The notes under the pieces are model-generated. The model saw only the letters and a program-made list of their open reading frames with translations, had not been told where the DNA came from and did no database searches. Position numbers and translations under genes: made by a program. Shown one piece after another: positions 41,721-52,851 of a DNA stretch of 64,000 nt; within the stretch, counting starts at the first letter, position 1; every line of letters begins with the position of its first letter. This DNA comes from JAGRGG01 sp965217265 (GTDB lineage: Bacteria; Pseudomonadota; Alphaproteobacteria; Geminicoccales; Geminicoccaceae), in the NCBI GenBank assembly GCA_965217265.1, contig CBDCHP010000011.1, positions 1,173,261-1,237,260 on the forward strand, written 5' to 3'.

Positions 41721-42032
41721 CGCAGTCAGGCCCGGTGACCGACCACCCGGCGGCCCGTCTGAAACCTCGGCCGCCGCGACTGCTCCGCCCGCCAGCGTGG
41801 CTAGCCATCGTGTTCGCTCATCCGATGCCTCTCACGTCCCGGGCCGGGCCGTTCCACGCGACAGGTTGACAATTCGGCAACGCCTCGTCACGAGGTCCTT
41901 CGGCCGTGCGCGGGCCGCGGCCGGTCAATCGACCGGGGACGGAACGGTTGCCCGCGCCCGCGTCGCCGCGTCATTCCACGCGCCGCCCGTCGCGTCCGGA
42001 GGCCCCGAGCAACGTCACAGGAGGGACACCGC

Positions 42033-44093
<2,061 letters not shown>

Positions 44094-44111
44094 GCCGTTC
44101 TTCGAAGTCCG

Positions 44112-44180
44112 GCCCCCGCCGCCGGCCGCCTCGGGGACCTCCCCGAGGTCCGCGATCGGCGGGGGCTCCCCGTTGTTTTT
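44112..44180 (+). terminator. Intrinsic terminator or attenuator between prkA and yhbH
   Basis: Outer arms GCCCCCGCCG (44112-44121) and CGGCGGGGGC (44157-44166) and inner arms CCTCGGGG / CCCCGAGG (44129-44136 and 44141-44148) pair perfectly. GTTGTTTTT with five Ts ends at 44180. It should reduce read-through into yhbH. Confidence 0.75.
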
Positions 44181-44257
44181 CGAAATCGAACAGGCACGAC
44201 GGACGGGCGACATCTCGATGCGTCCCGTCCGATCAAAAAGGCGAGGGGCGTGAGCCT

Positions 44258-45364
44258 TTGGTGCGCAAAATCGAGCGGGACCAGAGCCGGTTCCGGCAGA
44301 TCGTCCGCGGCAAGATCAAGGCGGACCTGAAGAAGTACATCACGCACGGCGAGATGATCGGCAAGACCGGCGGCGAGCTGGTCTCGATCCCCTTGCCGTC
44401 GATCGACCTCCCCGAATTCCGATACGGCCCCAAGGGCTCCGGCGGGGTCGGCCAGGGGCCCGGCGACATCGGCCAGCCGATCGGCCGCGCCGGCGACGGC
44501 GAGCCCGGCCAGGGGGCCGCCGGCGACGGCCCCGGCCAGCATATTCTGGAGGTCGAGCTGACCCTGGAGGAACTGGCCGAGATTCTCGGCGAGGGGCTCG
44601 AACTGCCCCGGATCGAGCCCAAGGGCAAGGCCAACATCATCGAGGAGAAGGACCGCTACACCGGCATCCGCCAGGCGGGCCCCGAGAGCCTCCGGCACTT
44701 CAAGCGGACGTACAAGAAGGCGCTCCGCCGCCAGATCGCCTCGAACACGTACAACCCCGACGACCCGATCGTGATCCCGGTCCGCGAGGACAAGCTCTAC
44801 CGCTCCTGGAACCCGATCTACCTGCCGCAGACCAACGCCGTGGTCTTCTACCTGATGGACGTCTCCGGCAGCATGACCGACGACCAGAAGGAGATCGTCC
44901 GGATCGAGGCGTTCTGGATCGACACCTGGCTCCGGAGCCAGTACGACGGCGTGACCACCCGCTACGTCATCCACGACGCCGCCGCCCGAGAGGTCGACGA
45001 GCACACCTTCTACCACACCCGAGAGTCCGGCGGCACCCGGATCAGCTCCGCCTACAAGCTCGCCCACAAGATCATCGCCGCCGAGCACCCGCCGGCCGAC
45101 TGGAACATCTACGTCCTCCACTTCTCCGACGGCGACAACTGGGGCGAGGACAACCGCCAGTGCATCGACCTGCTCCGCAACGAACTGCTCCCCAAGTGCA
45201 ACCTCTTCGGCTACGGCCAGGTCGAGAGCCCCTACGGCTCCGGCGAGTTCATCCGCGAACTCGAGGACGCCTTCGAGGACGAGCCCAACCTCGCCCTCTC
45301 CGAGATCCGCGACAAGGAAGGCATCTTCGACTCCATCAAGGAATTCCTCGGCCGAGGCCGCTGA
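44258..45364 (+). CDS. yhbH: YhbH/YeaH family protein with von Willebrand factor A-like domain (DUF444)
   Basis: A 368-residue DUF444 protein. The N-terminal 130 residues are charged with a glycine-rich patch (KGSGGVGQGPGDIGQP and following). The C-terminal half is a VWA domain with the metal site DVSGSMTDDQKEIVRIEAFW, TFYHTRESGGTRISSAYKLA and HFSDGDNWGEDN, and ends NLALSEIRDKEGIFDSIKEF. Family members act with PrkA and SpoVR, for example in Bacillus and E. coli (yeaG-yeaH-ycgB). The start is TTG (44258) or the adjacent GTG (44261); GAGGGG lies a few bases upstream. It follows prkA after 164 bases containing a terminator-like hairpin. Confidence 0.93.
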   Translation: MVRKIERDQSRFRQIVRGKIKADLKKYITHGEMIGKTGGELVSIPLPSIDLPEFRYGPKGSGGVGQGPGDIGQPIGRAGDGEPGQGAAGDGPGQHILEVELTLEELAEILGEGLELPRIEPKGKANIIEEKDRYTGIRQAGPESLRHFKRTYKKALRRQIASNTYNPDDPIVIPVREDKLYRSWNPIYLPQTNAVVFYLMDVSGSMTDDQKEIVRIEAFWIDTWLRSQYDGVTTRYVIHDAAAREVDEHTFYHTRESGGTRISSAYKLAHKIIAAEHPPADWNIYVLHFSDGDNWGEDNRQCIDLLRNELLPKCNLFGYGQVESPYGSGEFIRELEDAFEDEPNLALSEIRDKEGIFDSIKEFLGRGR

Positions 45365-45411
45365 CCGATCAGGCCGGCCCCTCGGGAGCCGGCGGCACCG
45401 GAGGACCTGCG

Positions 45412-46026
45412 ATGTCGACCCAGGTTTTGGAACAGACCGAAGCGGCGGTGGGCTCGGGCCTGCCGATCTATCGGTTCAACGTCGAGCAATATCTGAAGAT
45501 GATCGTGGCGGGCGTCTTCCCGGACGGCGCCCGCGTGGAGCTGCTCTCGGGGGTCGTCGTCTCAAAAATGACCAAGTATACCCCGCACAATTATTCGGTG
45601 ATGATGCTCGGCGCATGCCTCCGCCCGATCCTGCCGAGCGACTGGATCATCCGGGAAGAAAAATCGATCGTCCTGGGCTACAACTGGCGCCCCGAGCCCG
45701 ACCTCGTCGTCGCCCGAGGGCCCTACGCGCGATACGCCAGGGCCGACCCCAACGCCGCGGATCTCGCCTTGATCGCCGAGATCGCCGATTCGTCCGTCGC
45801 GGAGGATCGCGGGTTGAAGTGGAGGCAATACGCGGCGACCGGGATCCCGTCCTACTGGATCCTCCAGATCAAGCAGGCCCGGGTCGACGTCTTCACCGAC
45901 CCCACGGGCCGAGGCGAATCGGCGAATTATCAGACGAGCACGACCTATGCCCGCGGCCAGGAAATCCCCGTCGTGATCGACGGCGTCGAGGTCGGCCGGA
46001 TCGCCGTCAACGATCTTTTCGCTTGA
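45412..46026 (+). CDS. Uma2 family endonuclease, copy 1 in the prkA operon
   Basis: A 204-residue Uma2 domain protein: VELLSGVVVSKMTKYTPHNY, YNWRPEPDLVVARGPYARYA (PD), ADLALIAEIADSSVAEDRGL (Glu), KWRQYAATGIPSYWILQIKQ (Lys) and the ending GVEVGRIAVNDLF. A GGAGG ribosome site precedes the ATG at 45412. It begins 47 bases after yhbH in the same direction. Copies 2 and 3 follow downstream; the three differ at many sites, so their duplication is old or they entered separately. Confidence 0.9.
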   Translation: MSTQVLEQTEAAVGSGLPIYRFNVEQYLKMIVAGVFPDGARVELLSGVVVSKMTKYTPHNYSVMMLGACLRPILPSDWIIREEKSIVLGYNWRPEPDLVVARGPYARYARADPNAADLALIAEIADSSVAEDRGLKWRQYAATGIPSYWILQIKQARVDVFTDPTGRGESANYQTSTTYARGQEIPVVIDGVEVGRIAVNDLFA

Positions 46027-46130
46027 GCCCGCGCGGGCACGGGCATCGGGATGTCCGAATCGATCGATTCCTCCGGGGCGAGGTCAACCGCCCCGGACGA
46101 CGTTGCTGGCCGCGTTTGCTGGAGGCCCTC

Positions 46131-46343
46131 GTGGAAGTCCCGATCAAAGTCCTGGTCCACGACGCGGAGGAGGGCGGCTATTGGGCCGAGGTGCCCGGCC
46201 TTCCCGGTTGCTACACCCAGGCCGAGACGATCGAGGAACTGCGGGCCAACCTCCTCGATGCTTTGAAGGGCTGGCTCGGGGCGACCCAGGACGAGGCCAT
46301 CATCCGTGGCCCATACGAGCCGGGCGAAGTCCTGACGCTGTGA
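46131..46343 (+). CDS. HicB-like antitoxin-family small protein
   Basis: A 70-residue protein with the HicB/DUF1902 fold: VEVPIKVLVHDAEEGGYWAE, VPGLPGCYTQAETIEELRAN and LLDALKGWLGA. It starts with GTG, with GGAGG 5 bases upstream. A HicA toxin partner (about 60 residues with a GSH motif) was not found beside it, so it is a solitary member, as is common. It lies between Uma2 copies 1 and 2. Confidence 0.8.
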   Translation: MEVPIKVLVHDAEEGGYWAEVPGLPGCYTQAETIEELRANLLDALKGWLGATQDEAIIRGPYEPGEVLTL

Positions 46344-46405
46344 AGACGCTCTTGAACTGCGGATCGAGGCACGGCGACGAACGTCGAAGGACCCGGGGAG
46401 ACGTC

Positions 46406-47029
46406 ATGGCCACCCAGACCGCCCACCACGACCCGCGTTCCACCGGCTCGGGCATCAGGCCCTACCGGATCAACGTCCGCCAATTCGAGCGGATGATCGC
46501 GGCCGGCGTCTTCGCGCCTTCGACGCACCTCGAGTTGCTGGGCGGCCTGCTCGTGGAGCAGGGGGACAAGGCGACCAAGAACGCCCCCCACGATTACGTG
46601 ATCGACATGCTCGCCGAGCAACTCAGGCGATTGATCGGCATCGAATGGGTCATCCGCCAGGAGAAGTCGCTCCGGCTGGGACAGCTCTGGCGGCCCGAGC
46701 CCGACGTCGCCATCGTCCGAGGCCCGCGCGCCCGATACTGGCGGGATGCCCCCGGGGCCGCCGATCTCGCCTTCCTCGCGGAAATCGCGGACTCGACCTA
46801 CGACACCGACCGGGGCGTGAAGTATCGACGCTACGCGGGGGCCGGAGTCCCCGTGTACTGGATCGCCCACATCCCGTCGCGGGAGGTCGAGGTCCACTCC
46901 GACCCATCCGGGCGGGCCGCGACGGGGGAATTTCGGCAGCATCGGATCTTCGGTAAGGGGGATGAGGTCCCGGTCATCGTCGACGGCCGAGACGTCGGCC
47001 GGATCGCCGTGGACGACCTCTACCCCTGA
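46406..47029 (+). CDS. Uma2 family endonuclease, copy 2 in the prkA operon
   Basis: A 207-residue Uma2 protein: YRINVRQFERMIAAGVFAPS, LELLGGLLVEQGDKATKNAP, WRPEPDVAIVRGPRARYW (PD), ADLAFLAEIADSTYDTDRGV (Glu), KYRRYAGAGVPVYWIAH (Lys) and GRDVGRIAVDDLYP. All three expected active-site positions are present. GGGGAG lies upstream of the ATG at 46406. It starts 62 bases after the HicB-like gene. It shares the whole layout of copies 1 and 3, including the ending VGRIAVDDL. Confidence 0.9.
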   Translation: MATQTAHHDPRSTGSGIRPYRINVRQFERMIAAGVFAPSTHLELLGGLLVEQGDKATKNAPHDYVIDMLAEQLRRLIGIEWVIRQEKSLRLGQLWRPEPDVAIVRGPRARYWRDAPGAADLAFLAEIADSTYDTDRGVKYRRYAGAGVPVYWIAHIPSREVEVHSDPSGRAATGEFRQHRIFGKGDEVPVIVDGRDVGRIAVDDLYP

Positions 47030-47130
47030 ACGCACCACGACACACGGGCAGATCGGGATCATCGACGCGACCGAACCAATCCTCCACCAAGGCCGTCGAA
47101 ACATCGACGCCTCTCAAAGGAGCCACGCGG

Positions 47131-47739
47131 ATGTCCGCCCAGACGATGCAAGCACCGAATCTCGGGGCGGCCGTCAGGCCGTATCGCCTGACCGTCCGTC
47201 GATTCCAGAAGGCGGTCGAGGCGGGGGTCTTCCCGGCCGATGCGCGGATCGAGTTGCTCGGAGGCATCCCCGTCGAGAAAATGACCAGTTACCCCCCCCA
47301 CAATAGCACCGTCTACCGGCTCGTGTTCGGCCTCCGCAACCTCTTGGCCGCCGACTGGATCGTCCTGGAGGAGAAGCCCATCGTCACCGGCCGGAGGTGG
47401 CGGCCCATGCCGGACCTCGCCGTCGTCCGGGGGCCGATCGACCGCTACCTCCGGGTCGACCCGGCGACGGCCGACGTCGCCTTGGTCGTCGAGGTCGCCG
47501 ATTCCTCGTATCCCAAGGATCGCGGTCCGAAGTGGCGGCAGTATGCTTCCGAGGGGCTGCCGGCTTACTGGATCGTTAACATTGAGGCCGGCCAGGTCGA
47601 AGTCTACACCGATCCCGAGGGACGAGGCGTCGCGGCCGGGTATCGCACGTCGACCGTGTTCAAGAAGGGCCAGTCGATCCCCGTCGCGATCGACGGCGAC
47701 GAGGTCGCTCGGATCGACGTCGACGCATTTTTGCCCTAA
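47131..47739 (+). CDS. Uma2 family endonuclease, copy 3 in the prkA operon
   Basis: A 202-residue Uma2 protein: YRLTVRRFQKAVEAGVFPAD, ELLGGIPVEKMTSYPPHNST, WRPMPDLAVVRGPIDRYL (PD), ADVALVVEVADSSYPKDRGP (Glu), KWRQYASEGLPAYWIVNIEA (Lys) and DEVARIDVDAFLP. It resembles copy 1 most in the central block. AAAGGAG lies upstream of the ATG. spoVR starts 52 bases after its stop. The triplet stands exactly between yhbH and spoVR. Confidence 0.9.
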   Translation: MSAQTMQAPNLGAAVRPYRLTVRRFQKAVEAGVFPADARIELLGGIPVEKMTSYPPHNSTVYRLVFGLRNLLAADWIVLEEKPIVTGRRWRPMPDLAVVRGPIDRYLRVDPATADVALVVEVADSSYPKDRGPKWRQYASEGLPAYWIVNIEAGQVEVYTDPEGRGVAAGYRTSTVFKKGQSIPVAIDGDEVARIDVDAFLP

Positions 47740-47791
47740 TCGATCCATGAAGGCCGCTCGACCGTACACCCTCCCAAGGAGCCCGCCACCG

Positions 47792-49345
47792 ATGTCGTTC
47801 GTCAGCACGCAGCACGACCTGCCGGCCGATCTCCGGGCCCTCCAGGGGGAGATCGAGGGGCACGCCAAGGCCTTCGGCCTGGACTTCTACGACACGATCT
47901 TCGAGGTGCTCGACTACGACGAGCTCTCGGAAATCGCCGCGTTGGGGGGGTTCCCGACCCGCTATCCGCACTGGCGGTTCGGCATGGAGTACGAGCAACT
48001 CTCCAAGGGGTACCGCTACGGCCTCCAGAAAATTTACGAGATGGTCATCAACAATAACCCCTGCTACGCCTACCTCCTGCGATGCAATCAGACGGTCGAT
48101 CAGAAGCTGGTGATGGCCCACGTTTACGGTCATAATGACTTTTTCAAGAACAACATTTGCTTCGCGCCGACGAACCGCAAGATGATGGACGAGATGGCCA
48201 ACCACGGCAGCCGGATTCGTTCGCAGATGGAGCGTCACGGCGAGGAGAAGGTCGAGGACTTCATCGACAGTTGCCTCTGCCTGGACAGCCTGATCGATAT
48301 CCACTCCCCGTTCATCAAGCGCCGCGACACCCCGGACCGCTACGACTTCGAGTCCGGGGACGACCGGGAGGAGGCGTCCTCGGACAAGTTCCGCAGCAAG
48401 GATTACATGGACCGCTTCGTCAACCCGCCCGAGGCGCTCCGCGAGGCCGCCCGACTCCGCGAAGCCGAGCGGGCCAAGGCCCGCAGGCTCCCCGAGCACC
48501 CGGAGCGCGACGTCCTGCTCTTCCTGCTCGAACACGCCCCCTTGAATTCCTGGCAGCACGAGGTCCTGGCGATCGTCCGGGAGGAGGCGTACTACTTCGC
48601 CCCGCAGGGGCAGACCAAGATCATGAACGAAGGGTGGGCCTCGTACTGGCACTCGACGATGATGACCACCAAGCTGCTCGACGGCTCGGAGCTGGTCGAC
48701 TACGCCGACCACCACTCCGGGACGATGGCCACCCAGCCGGGCCGCCTCAACCCCTACAAGCTCGGCATCGAGCTGCTCCGCGACATCGAGGAACGCTGGG
48801 ACAAGGGGCAATTCGGCCCCGAGTTCGACGCCTGCGACGATTACGAAACCCGCCGAACCTGGGACACCGAGGCCGGTCTTGGCCGTCGGAAAATCTTCGA
48901 GGTCCGCCGCATCCACAGCGACGTGACCTTCATCGACACGTTCCTGACCCCGGACTTCTGCCGACGGCACGGGATGTTCAGCTATCGCCACAACGACCAT
49001 TCGGAGCTCTTCGAGATCGAGAGCCGCGAGTTCAAGCAGATCAAGGAGCGGCTCCTCTTCGGCCTGACCAACTTCGGCAGGCCGATCATCCGGGTCCGGG
49101 ACGGCAACTTCCGGAACCGGGCCGAGCTGTACCTGGAGCAGGAGTATTTCGGGATCGACCTGAAGCTCGACCACGCCCAGGACACGCTCCGGCACCTCCA
49201 TCGCCTCTGGACGCGCCCGGTCCACCTGGAGACCTGCGTCGAGGGGCGCCCGACGCTTCTCTCGTTCGACGGCACGGATCACACCATCCGCCCCCTGGGA
49301 GGCCAGCCCAATGAGCCTGAGCACCGAGATCGCCGCCGCGCTTGA
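47792..49345 (+). CDS. spoVR: SpoVR family protein
   Basis: A 517-residue SpoVR-family protein, of unknown mechanism but tied to spore cortex formation in Bacillus and to stationary-phase stress in other bacteria. Signatures: HWRFGMEYEQLSKGYRYGLQ, MVINNNPCYAYLLRCNQTVD, HVYGHNDFFKNNICFAPTNR, LNSWQHEVLAIVREEAYYFA, KIMNEGWASYWHSTMMTT and VTFIDTFLTPDFCRRHGMFS. It belongs with prkA and yhbH, but here three Uma2 genes intervene. The start at 47792 follows AAGGAG; a frame open from 47543 overlaps Uma2 copy 3 and is rejected. Its last 35 bases overlap the next gene. Confidence 0.95.
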   Translation: MSFVSTQHDLPADLRALQGEIEGHAKAFGLDFYDTIFEVLDYDELSEIAALGGFPTRYPHWRFGMEYEQLSKGYRYGLQKIYEMVINNNPCYAYLLRCNQTVDQKLVMAHVYGHNDFFKNNICFAPTNRKMMDEMANHGSRIRSQMERHGEEKVEDFIDSCLCLDSLIDIHSPFIKRRDTPDRYDFESGDDREEASSDKFRSKDYMDRFVNPPEALREAARLREAERAKARRLPEHPERDVLLFLLEHAPLNSWQHEVLAIVREEAYYFAPQGQTKIMNEGWASYWHSTMMTTKLLDGSELVDYADHHSGTMATQPGRLNPYKLGIELLRDIEERWDKGQFGPEFDACDDYETRRTWDTEAGLGRRKIFEVRRIHSDVTFIDTFLTPDFCRRHGMFSYRHNDHSELFEIESREFKQIKERLLFGLTNFGRPIIRVRDGNFRNRAELYLEQEYFGIDLKLDHAQDTLRHLHRLWTRPVHLETCVEGRPTLLSFDGTDHTIRPLGGQPNEPEHRDRRRA

Positions 49346-49796
49346 CGCACAGAGCGGCCAGACCGGCGTCGTCGCGGCCCAAGTCGGGCCCGACCGCCTC
49401 GAATTGTCCGTCACCGCCGCGGCCCCCGTCGGCGTGGAGCTGGACCGACTGGACGTCTCGGTCCAGGATCCCGCCCGCCCCGTCTGGAGCATCGACGAAC
49501 TGCGAGCCTGGGGCGACCGCGTCGCCCGCCGCGTCACCTACCTGATGGAGCCCCTGGTCGTCGTCGAGGTCGACGCCCAAGGGGGGGAGGTCGAGATCCG
49601 GAGCCAGTCGCCGACCCCCCGAGGCCAGCTTCGGTCCTTCTTCGAGGTCCGGCTCGGCGTCCTCGGCACCCTCCGGATGCACCGGCTCCGCTTCGACGCC
49701 GCCGACGGCCGTCGCCACGCCACGCCCTTCCAACTCAGCCGGGAGGTCCTGGAACGCCTCGCCGACGACCTCCCGGCCGCCGCACACGATCGATAA
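49311..49796 (+). CDS. Hypothetical protein overlapping spoVR
   Basis: A 161-residue hydrophilic protein without signal or membrane segment: DRLELSVTAAAPVGVELDRL, WSIDELRAWGDRVARRVTYL, VEIRSQSPTPRGQLRSFFEV and HATPFQLSREVLERLADDLP. It overlaps the end of spoVR by 35 bases in another frame and would be coupled to it. No family was recognised. The regular beta-strand pattern and good codon usage argue that it is real. It may be an accessory of the PrkA/SpoVR system restricted to planctomycetes. Confidence 0.7.
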   Translation: MSLSTEIAAALDAQSGQTGVVAAQVGPDRLELSVTAAAPVGVELDRLDVSVQDPARPVWSIDELRAWGDRVARRVTYLMEPLVVVEVDAQGGEVEIRSQSPTPRGQLRSFFEVRLGVLGTLRMHRLRFDAADGRRHATPFQLSREVLERLADDLPAAAHDR

Positions 49797-49950
49797 CGGC
49801 CCCAGAAAACCACGGGGGGCGTCGCTTTGACGCATCAAAGGGACGCCCCCGCCCGCGAATTCGAGTATGATCCCCCGGAGCTTCGGACCCGAACGGCCGG
49901 TCGCCCCGGTGTCCGATCGGCCGTCCCCGACCCGGAGGCAGACCTCGACG

Positions 49951-50499
49951 ATGATCCACCCCTGGCACGACGTGACGCCGGGCAAGGACCTGCCCTCGAC
50001 CTTCAACGCGATCGTCGAGATTCCCATGGGCGGGAAGATCAAGTACGAACTCGACAAGCGGACCGGCCTGCTCCGGATGGACCGCGTGCTCTACTCGGCC
50101 GTCCACTATCCGGCCAACTATGGATTCGTGCCGCAGACCTACGCCGAGGACGACGACCCGCTCGACGTCCTCGTGCTCTGCCAGGAACCCCTGGCGCCGA
50201 TGACCCTGGTGATGGCGCGGGCGATCGGCCTGATGACCATGATCGACATGGGCAAGAAGGACCACAAGATCCTCGCCGTCGCCGTGGGCGACCCGGAATT
50301 CAACAGCTTCCGAGAGGCCGACGAGCTGCCGCCGCATCGGCTCCAGATGCTCCGTCGCTTCTTCCAGGACTACAAGTACCTCGAGGGCAAGGCCGTCGAG
50401 GTCGACGAGATCCAGTCGGCCGAGACGGCCGGGCCGGTGATCGAGGACGCGCTCCAGCGCTACAGCCACCACCGTCGCAAGGGGTTCCGACCCGAATGA
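49951..50499 (+). CDS. ppa: Inorganic pyrophosphatase
   Basis: A 182-residue family I soluble pyrophosphatase that hydrolyses pyrophosphate and pulls biosynthetic reactions forward. Motifs: FNAIVEIPMGGKIKYELDKR, VHYPANYGFVPQTYAEDDDP, signature DDDPLDVLVL with metal-binding aspartates, IDMGKKDHKILAVAVGDPEF and YKYLEGKAVEV. The start at 49951 gives a normal length; an upstream ATG at 49867 lacks a ribosome site. Its stop overlaps the next start (ATGA). Confidence 0.96.
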   Translation: MIHPWHDVTPGKDLPSTFNAIVEIPMGGKIKYELDKRTGLLRMDRVLYSAVHYPANYGFVPQTYAEDDDPLDVLVLCQEPLAPMTLVMARAIGLMTMIDMGKKDHKILAVAVGDPEFNSFREADELPPHRLQMLRRFFQDYKYLEGKAVEVDEIQSAETAGPVIEDALQRYSHHRRKGFRPE

Positions 50500-51410
50500 A
50501 GGCGATCGTCATCGGCGGTTCAGGGCAGATCGGCGGCTGGCTCCTGCGGCACCTCGACGCTCGCGGGCACGAGGCCCTCGGCACCTTCGCGACCGTCCCC
50601 TACCCGGGCCTGCACCCCCTCAACGCCGCCGACCGCGAAGAGGCTGCCTCCTGGGTCCGCGAGCAGGGGCCCGAGGTCATCTTCTACCCGGCCGGATTCA
50701 CCTATGTGGATGGCTGCGAGCGCGACCCGAGCAAGGCGAGGGCCTCGAACCTGGAGGAGCCGTTGAACCTGGCCCGCGTCGCGGCCGAGATCGGCGCCCG
50801 GTTCGTCTACTTCTCGACCGACTACGTCTTCCGGGGCGACGACGGCCCCGACGCCGAGGATGCGATCGCCGATCCCCCCAACGCCTACGGGCTCGCCAAG
50901 CTCGACGCCGAGCGCGCCATCGTCGAGGCCCTCGGGGACCGCGCCCTGGTCTCCCGGACGAGCTGGGTCTTCGGCCCGGAACGCCAGGGGAAGAACTTCG
51001 CCTACCAGGTCGTCCGTCGGCTGGTCGCCGGCGAGCCGGTGATGGTCCCCTCCGACCAGATTTCCAGCCCGAGCTACGCCCCGGACGTGGCCTTGGCGAC
51101 CGTCCGGCTCGTCGAGGACTGCCAGTCGGGCCTCTTCCACGTCGCCGGGCCGGAGGTCGTCTCGCGCCCCGACTTCGCGAAGGCAATCGCCGACGCCTTC
51201 GGCCTCGACGCTGGGGCGATCGGCTCCAAGCCGACGGCGGAACTCGGCCAGGGGGCCCCCCGGCCCCTCCGAGGGGGATTGCTGACCCCCCGCCTCGACG
51301 CCGTCCTGCCCGGCCTCATGCGGCCGTTGTCGGCCTGCCTGGAGGACTTCCGGTCCCGGCTCGATGCCGAGGAAGGCTGGAGCGACCCTCGGGTCGCGGC
51401 GGCCCCCTGA
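50496..51410 (+). CDS. RmlD-like NAD(P)-dependent sugar reductase (SDR family)
   Basis: A 304-residue extended short-chain dehydrogenase. N-terminal nucleotide-binding motif IVIGGSGQIGGWLLRHLDAR, then PEVIFYPAGFTYVDGCERDP, the catalytic Ser/Thr in FVYFSTDYVFRG and YxxxK in NAYGLAKLDAERA. The layout follows RmlD (dTDP-4-dehydrorhamnose reductase) and MAT2B-type proteins. No other rhamnose genes are nearby, so the substrate is open. It is translationally coupled to ppa by an ATGA overlap. Confidence 0.85.
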   Translation: MKAIVIGGSGQIGGWLLRHLDARGHEALGTFATVPYPGLHPLNAADREEAASWVREQGPEVIFYPAGFTYVDGCERDPSKARASNLEEPLNLARVAAEIGARFVYFSTDYVFRGDDGPDAEDAIADPPNAYGLAKLDAERAIVEALGDRALVSRTSWVFGPERQGKNFAYQVVRRLVAGEPVMVPSDQISSPSYAPDVALATVRLVEDCQSGLFHVAGPEVVSRPDFAKAIADAFGLDAGAIGSKPTAELGQGAPRPLRGGLLTPRLDAVLPGLMRPLSACLEDFRSRLDAEEGWSDPRVAAAP

Positions 51411-51530
51411 GCGTTGCCGAGGACCACGGCCGAAGCTCGGCTTTCGTCGCGGGGGTGGGGCGGCTAGGATGTGCTCCCGGAGGCCGATCGCACGGATTCG
51501 ATCGCAGAAGGTGCCAGCAGGGAGGGCCGG

Positions 51531-52460
51531 ATGACGCCTTACGATATCTCGATGATCGCGGTGGTCGTCGCGGGGATGATCTGGGGGGCCTGGCGGGGGA
51601 TCACCTGGCAGTTGGCGAGCATCCTCTCGCTAACGCTGGGCTACGGCGTCGCGGTGCCGATCTCGTCGCAGATCGCCCCGCACTTCCCCGGACAGCCGAT
51701 CGTGGCCCGAGGCCTGGCGATGCTGGCGCTCTACGTCGCGGTCTCGGCGGGGATCTTCGCCGTCGCCTGGTCGGTCCGGGCGACCCTCCGGCGATGGAAG
51801 TTCGAGGCGTATGATCGGCATCTTGGGATGATCCTCGGCGGCCTGGAGGGGGCGATGCTCGGCGTCGTCGCCACGCTGTTCATCATCAGCTTCGCCCCGC
51901 AAGCACGGGTGCCGATCCTCACCAGCCGGGCCGGGATCATCGTCGACCAGACGCTCAAGGTCGCCGAGCCCGCCCTGCCGGCCGAGGTCCGTAGGATGCT
52001 CGCCCCCTTCTGGGAGGTCCTGGAGCATGGCGATCCGACCGAGGCGCCGCCCCTCGATCACGACGTCGCCGATCAGCCCGAGCCGCGGCTCGCCACCGCC
52101 ATCGATCCGCCCAAGATCGATCAGGAGCTCATCCAGTCCGTGGCCTCGCGATGGCTCAATCGCGCGATCGAGCCGGAGCCGACCGAGTCGATCGAGCCGG
52201 CGCTAGAACCGGGATCAGAGCCGGAGCCGGAGCCGGCCCCCTCGATCGACCCGAGGGTGATCCTCGAGGCCTACGATCGCGGCGGTCCCGAGGCGATCCG
52301 GGCCCTGGCCGATTCGTTCGAGGACATCGACCCGAAGCTGATTCGCAAGGTCTTCAAGCGGGACCGGGCCGAGGCGGTCCGCCTCCTCTTGCAACGTTTC
52401 CGGAACCAGAGCATCGCCATCGCGGACGACACCATTGAACGCAACCCTCCCCGTCGGTGA
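51531..52460 (+). CDS. CvpA family membrane protein with acidic C-terminal extension
   Basis: A 309-residue protein. The N-terminal 160 residues have the four membrane helices of CvpA/colicin V production family: YDISMIAVVVAGMIWGAWRG, LSLTLGYGVAVPISSQI, LAMLALYVAVSAGIFAVAW, and GGLEGAMLGVVATLFIISFA. The C-terminal part is acidic and proline-rich (EPEPTESIEPALEP) followed by a helical segment. CvpA proteins act in envelope homeostasis with unknown mechanism. GGAGG lies upstream of the ATG at 51531. The S4-domain gene starts inside its last codons. Confidence 0.82.
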   Translation: MTPYDISMIAVVVAGMIWGAWRGITWQLASILSLTLGYGVAVPISSQIAPHFPGQPIVARGLAMLALYVAVSAGIFAVAWSVRATLRRWKFEAYDRHLGMILGGLEGAMLGVVATLFIISFAPQARVPILTSRAGIIVDQTLKVAEPALPAEVRRMLAPFWEVLEHGDPTEAPPLDHDVADQPEPRLATAIDPPKIDQELIQSVASRWLNRAIEPEPTESIEPALEPGSEPEPEPAPSIDPRVILEAYDRGGPEAIRALADSFEDIDPKLIRKVFKRDRAEAVRLLLQRFRNQSIAIADDTIERNPPRR

Positions 52461-52659
52461 TCGGCCGATCAACCTGACGCAGGTCCTCAAGCTCGCCGGC
52501 TGGGCCGACAACGGCGGCCACGCCAAGAACTTGATCGCCGAAGGCTCGGTCCGGGTCAACGGCGAGGTCGAGACCCGTAAGCGACGGCAGATGGCCATCG
52601 GGGACCTCGTCGAACTCATCGCCGAGGGCGCCCCCCCCGCCCTCCGGCTCGGGCCCTGA
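52435..52659 (+). CDS. S4 RNA-binding domain protein (YaaA-like)
   Basis: A 74-residue single-domain S4 protein: INLTQVLKLAGWADNGGHAK NLI-type helix pair, then EGSVRVNGEVETRKRRQMAI and GDLVELIAEG. Such proteins bind structured RNA, for example at the ribosome or in tRNA. The start is TTG at 52435, inside the end of the cvpA-like gene; it is coupled by a 26-base overlap in another frame. Its stop lies in the left arm of an inverted repeat. Confidence 0.8.
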   Translation: MNATLPVGDRPINLTQVLKLAGWADNGGHAKNLIAEGSVRVNGEVETRKRRQMAIGDLVELIAEGAPPALRLGP

Positions 52660-52717
52660 CGAACCGGGGCCTGGCTCCGAGTCCGCGAGGTGCCCGTCCC
52701 CGTTTCGTCGGGGCCTC
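52651..52717. terminator. Imperfect inverted repeat at the stop codon of the S4 gene
   Basis: Left arm 52651-52675 and right arm 52691-52717 are a weaker relative of the repeat at 41534-41601. The loops are complementary (TCCGAGTCCGCG here, CGCGGACTCGGA there), so the element lies in the opposite orientation. Again the stop codon of the upstream gene (52657-52659) is inside the left arm. Confidence 0.55.
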
Positions 52718-52851
52718 TTGGGACTCGATCGCCGGCCGGGTTCCGGCTATGCTCAGCATCGGAGTCTCGATTCGGCCCGAGGGCTCCCCCCTCTCGATGC
52801 CGGGTTCGGGCCCACCGATCCCTCCTCTTTGCTGTCCGCGGACGCATTCCC

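Noticed and set aside
49827..51410. Open frame of 527 codons covering ppa and the reductase
   Set aside because: Its 5' half is a shadow of ppa; the reductase starts at 50496 where the Rossmann motif begins.
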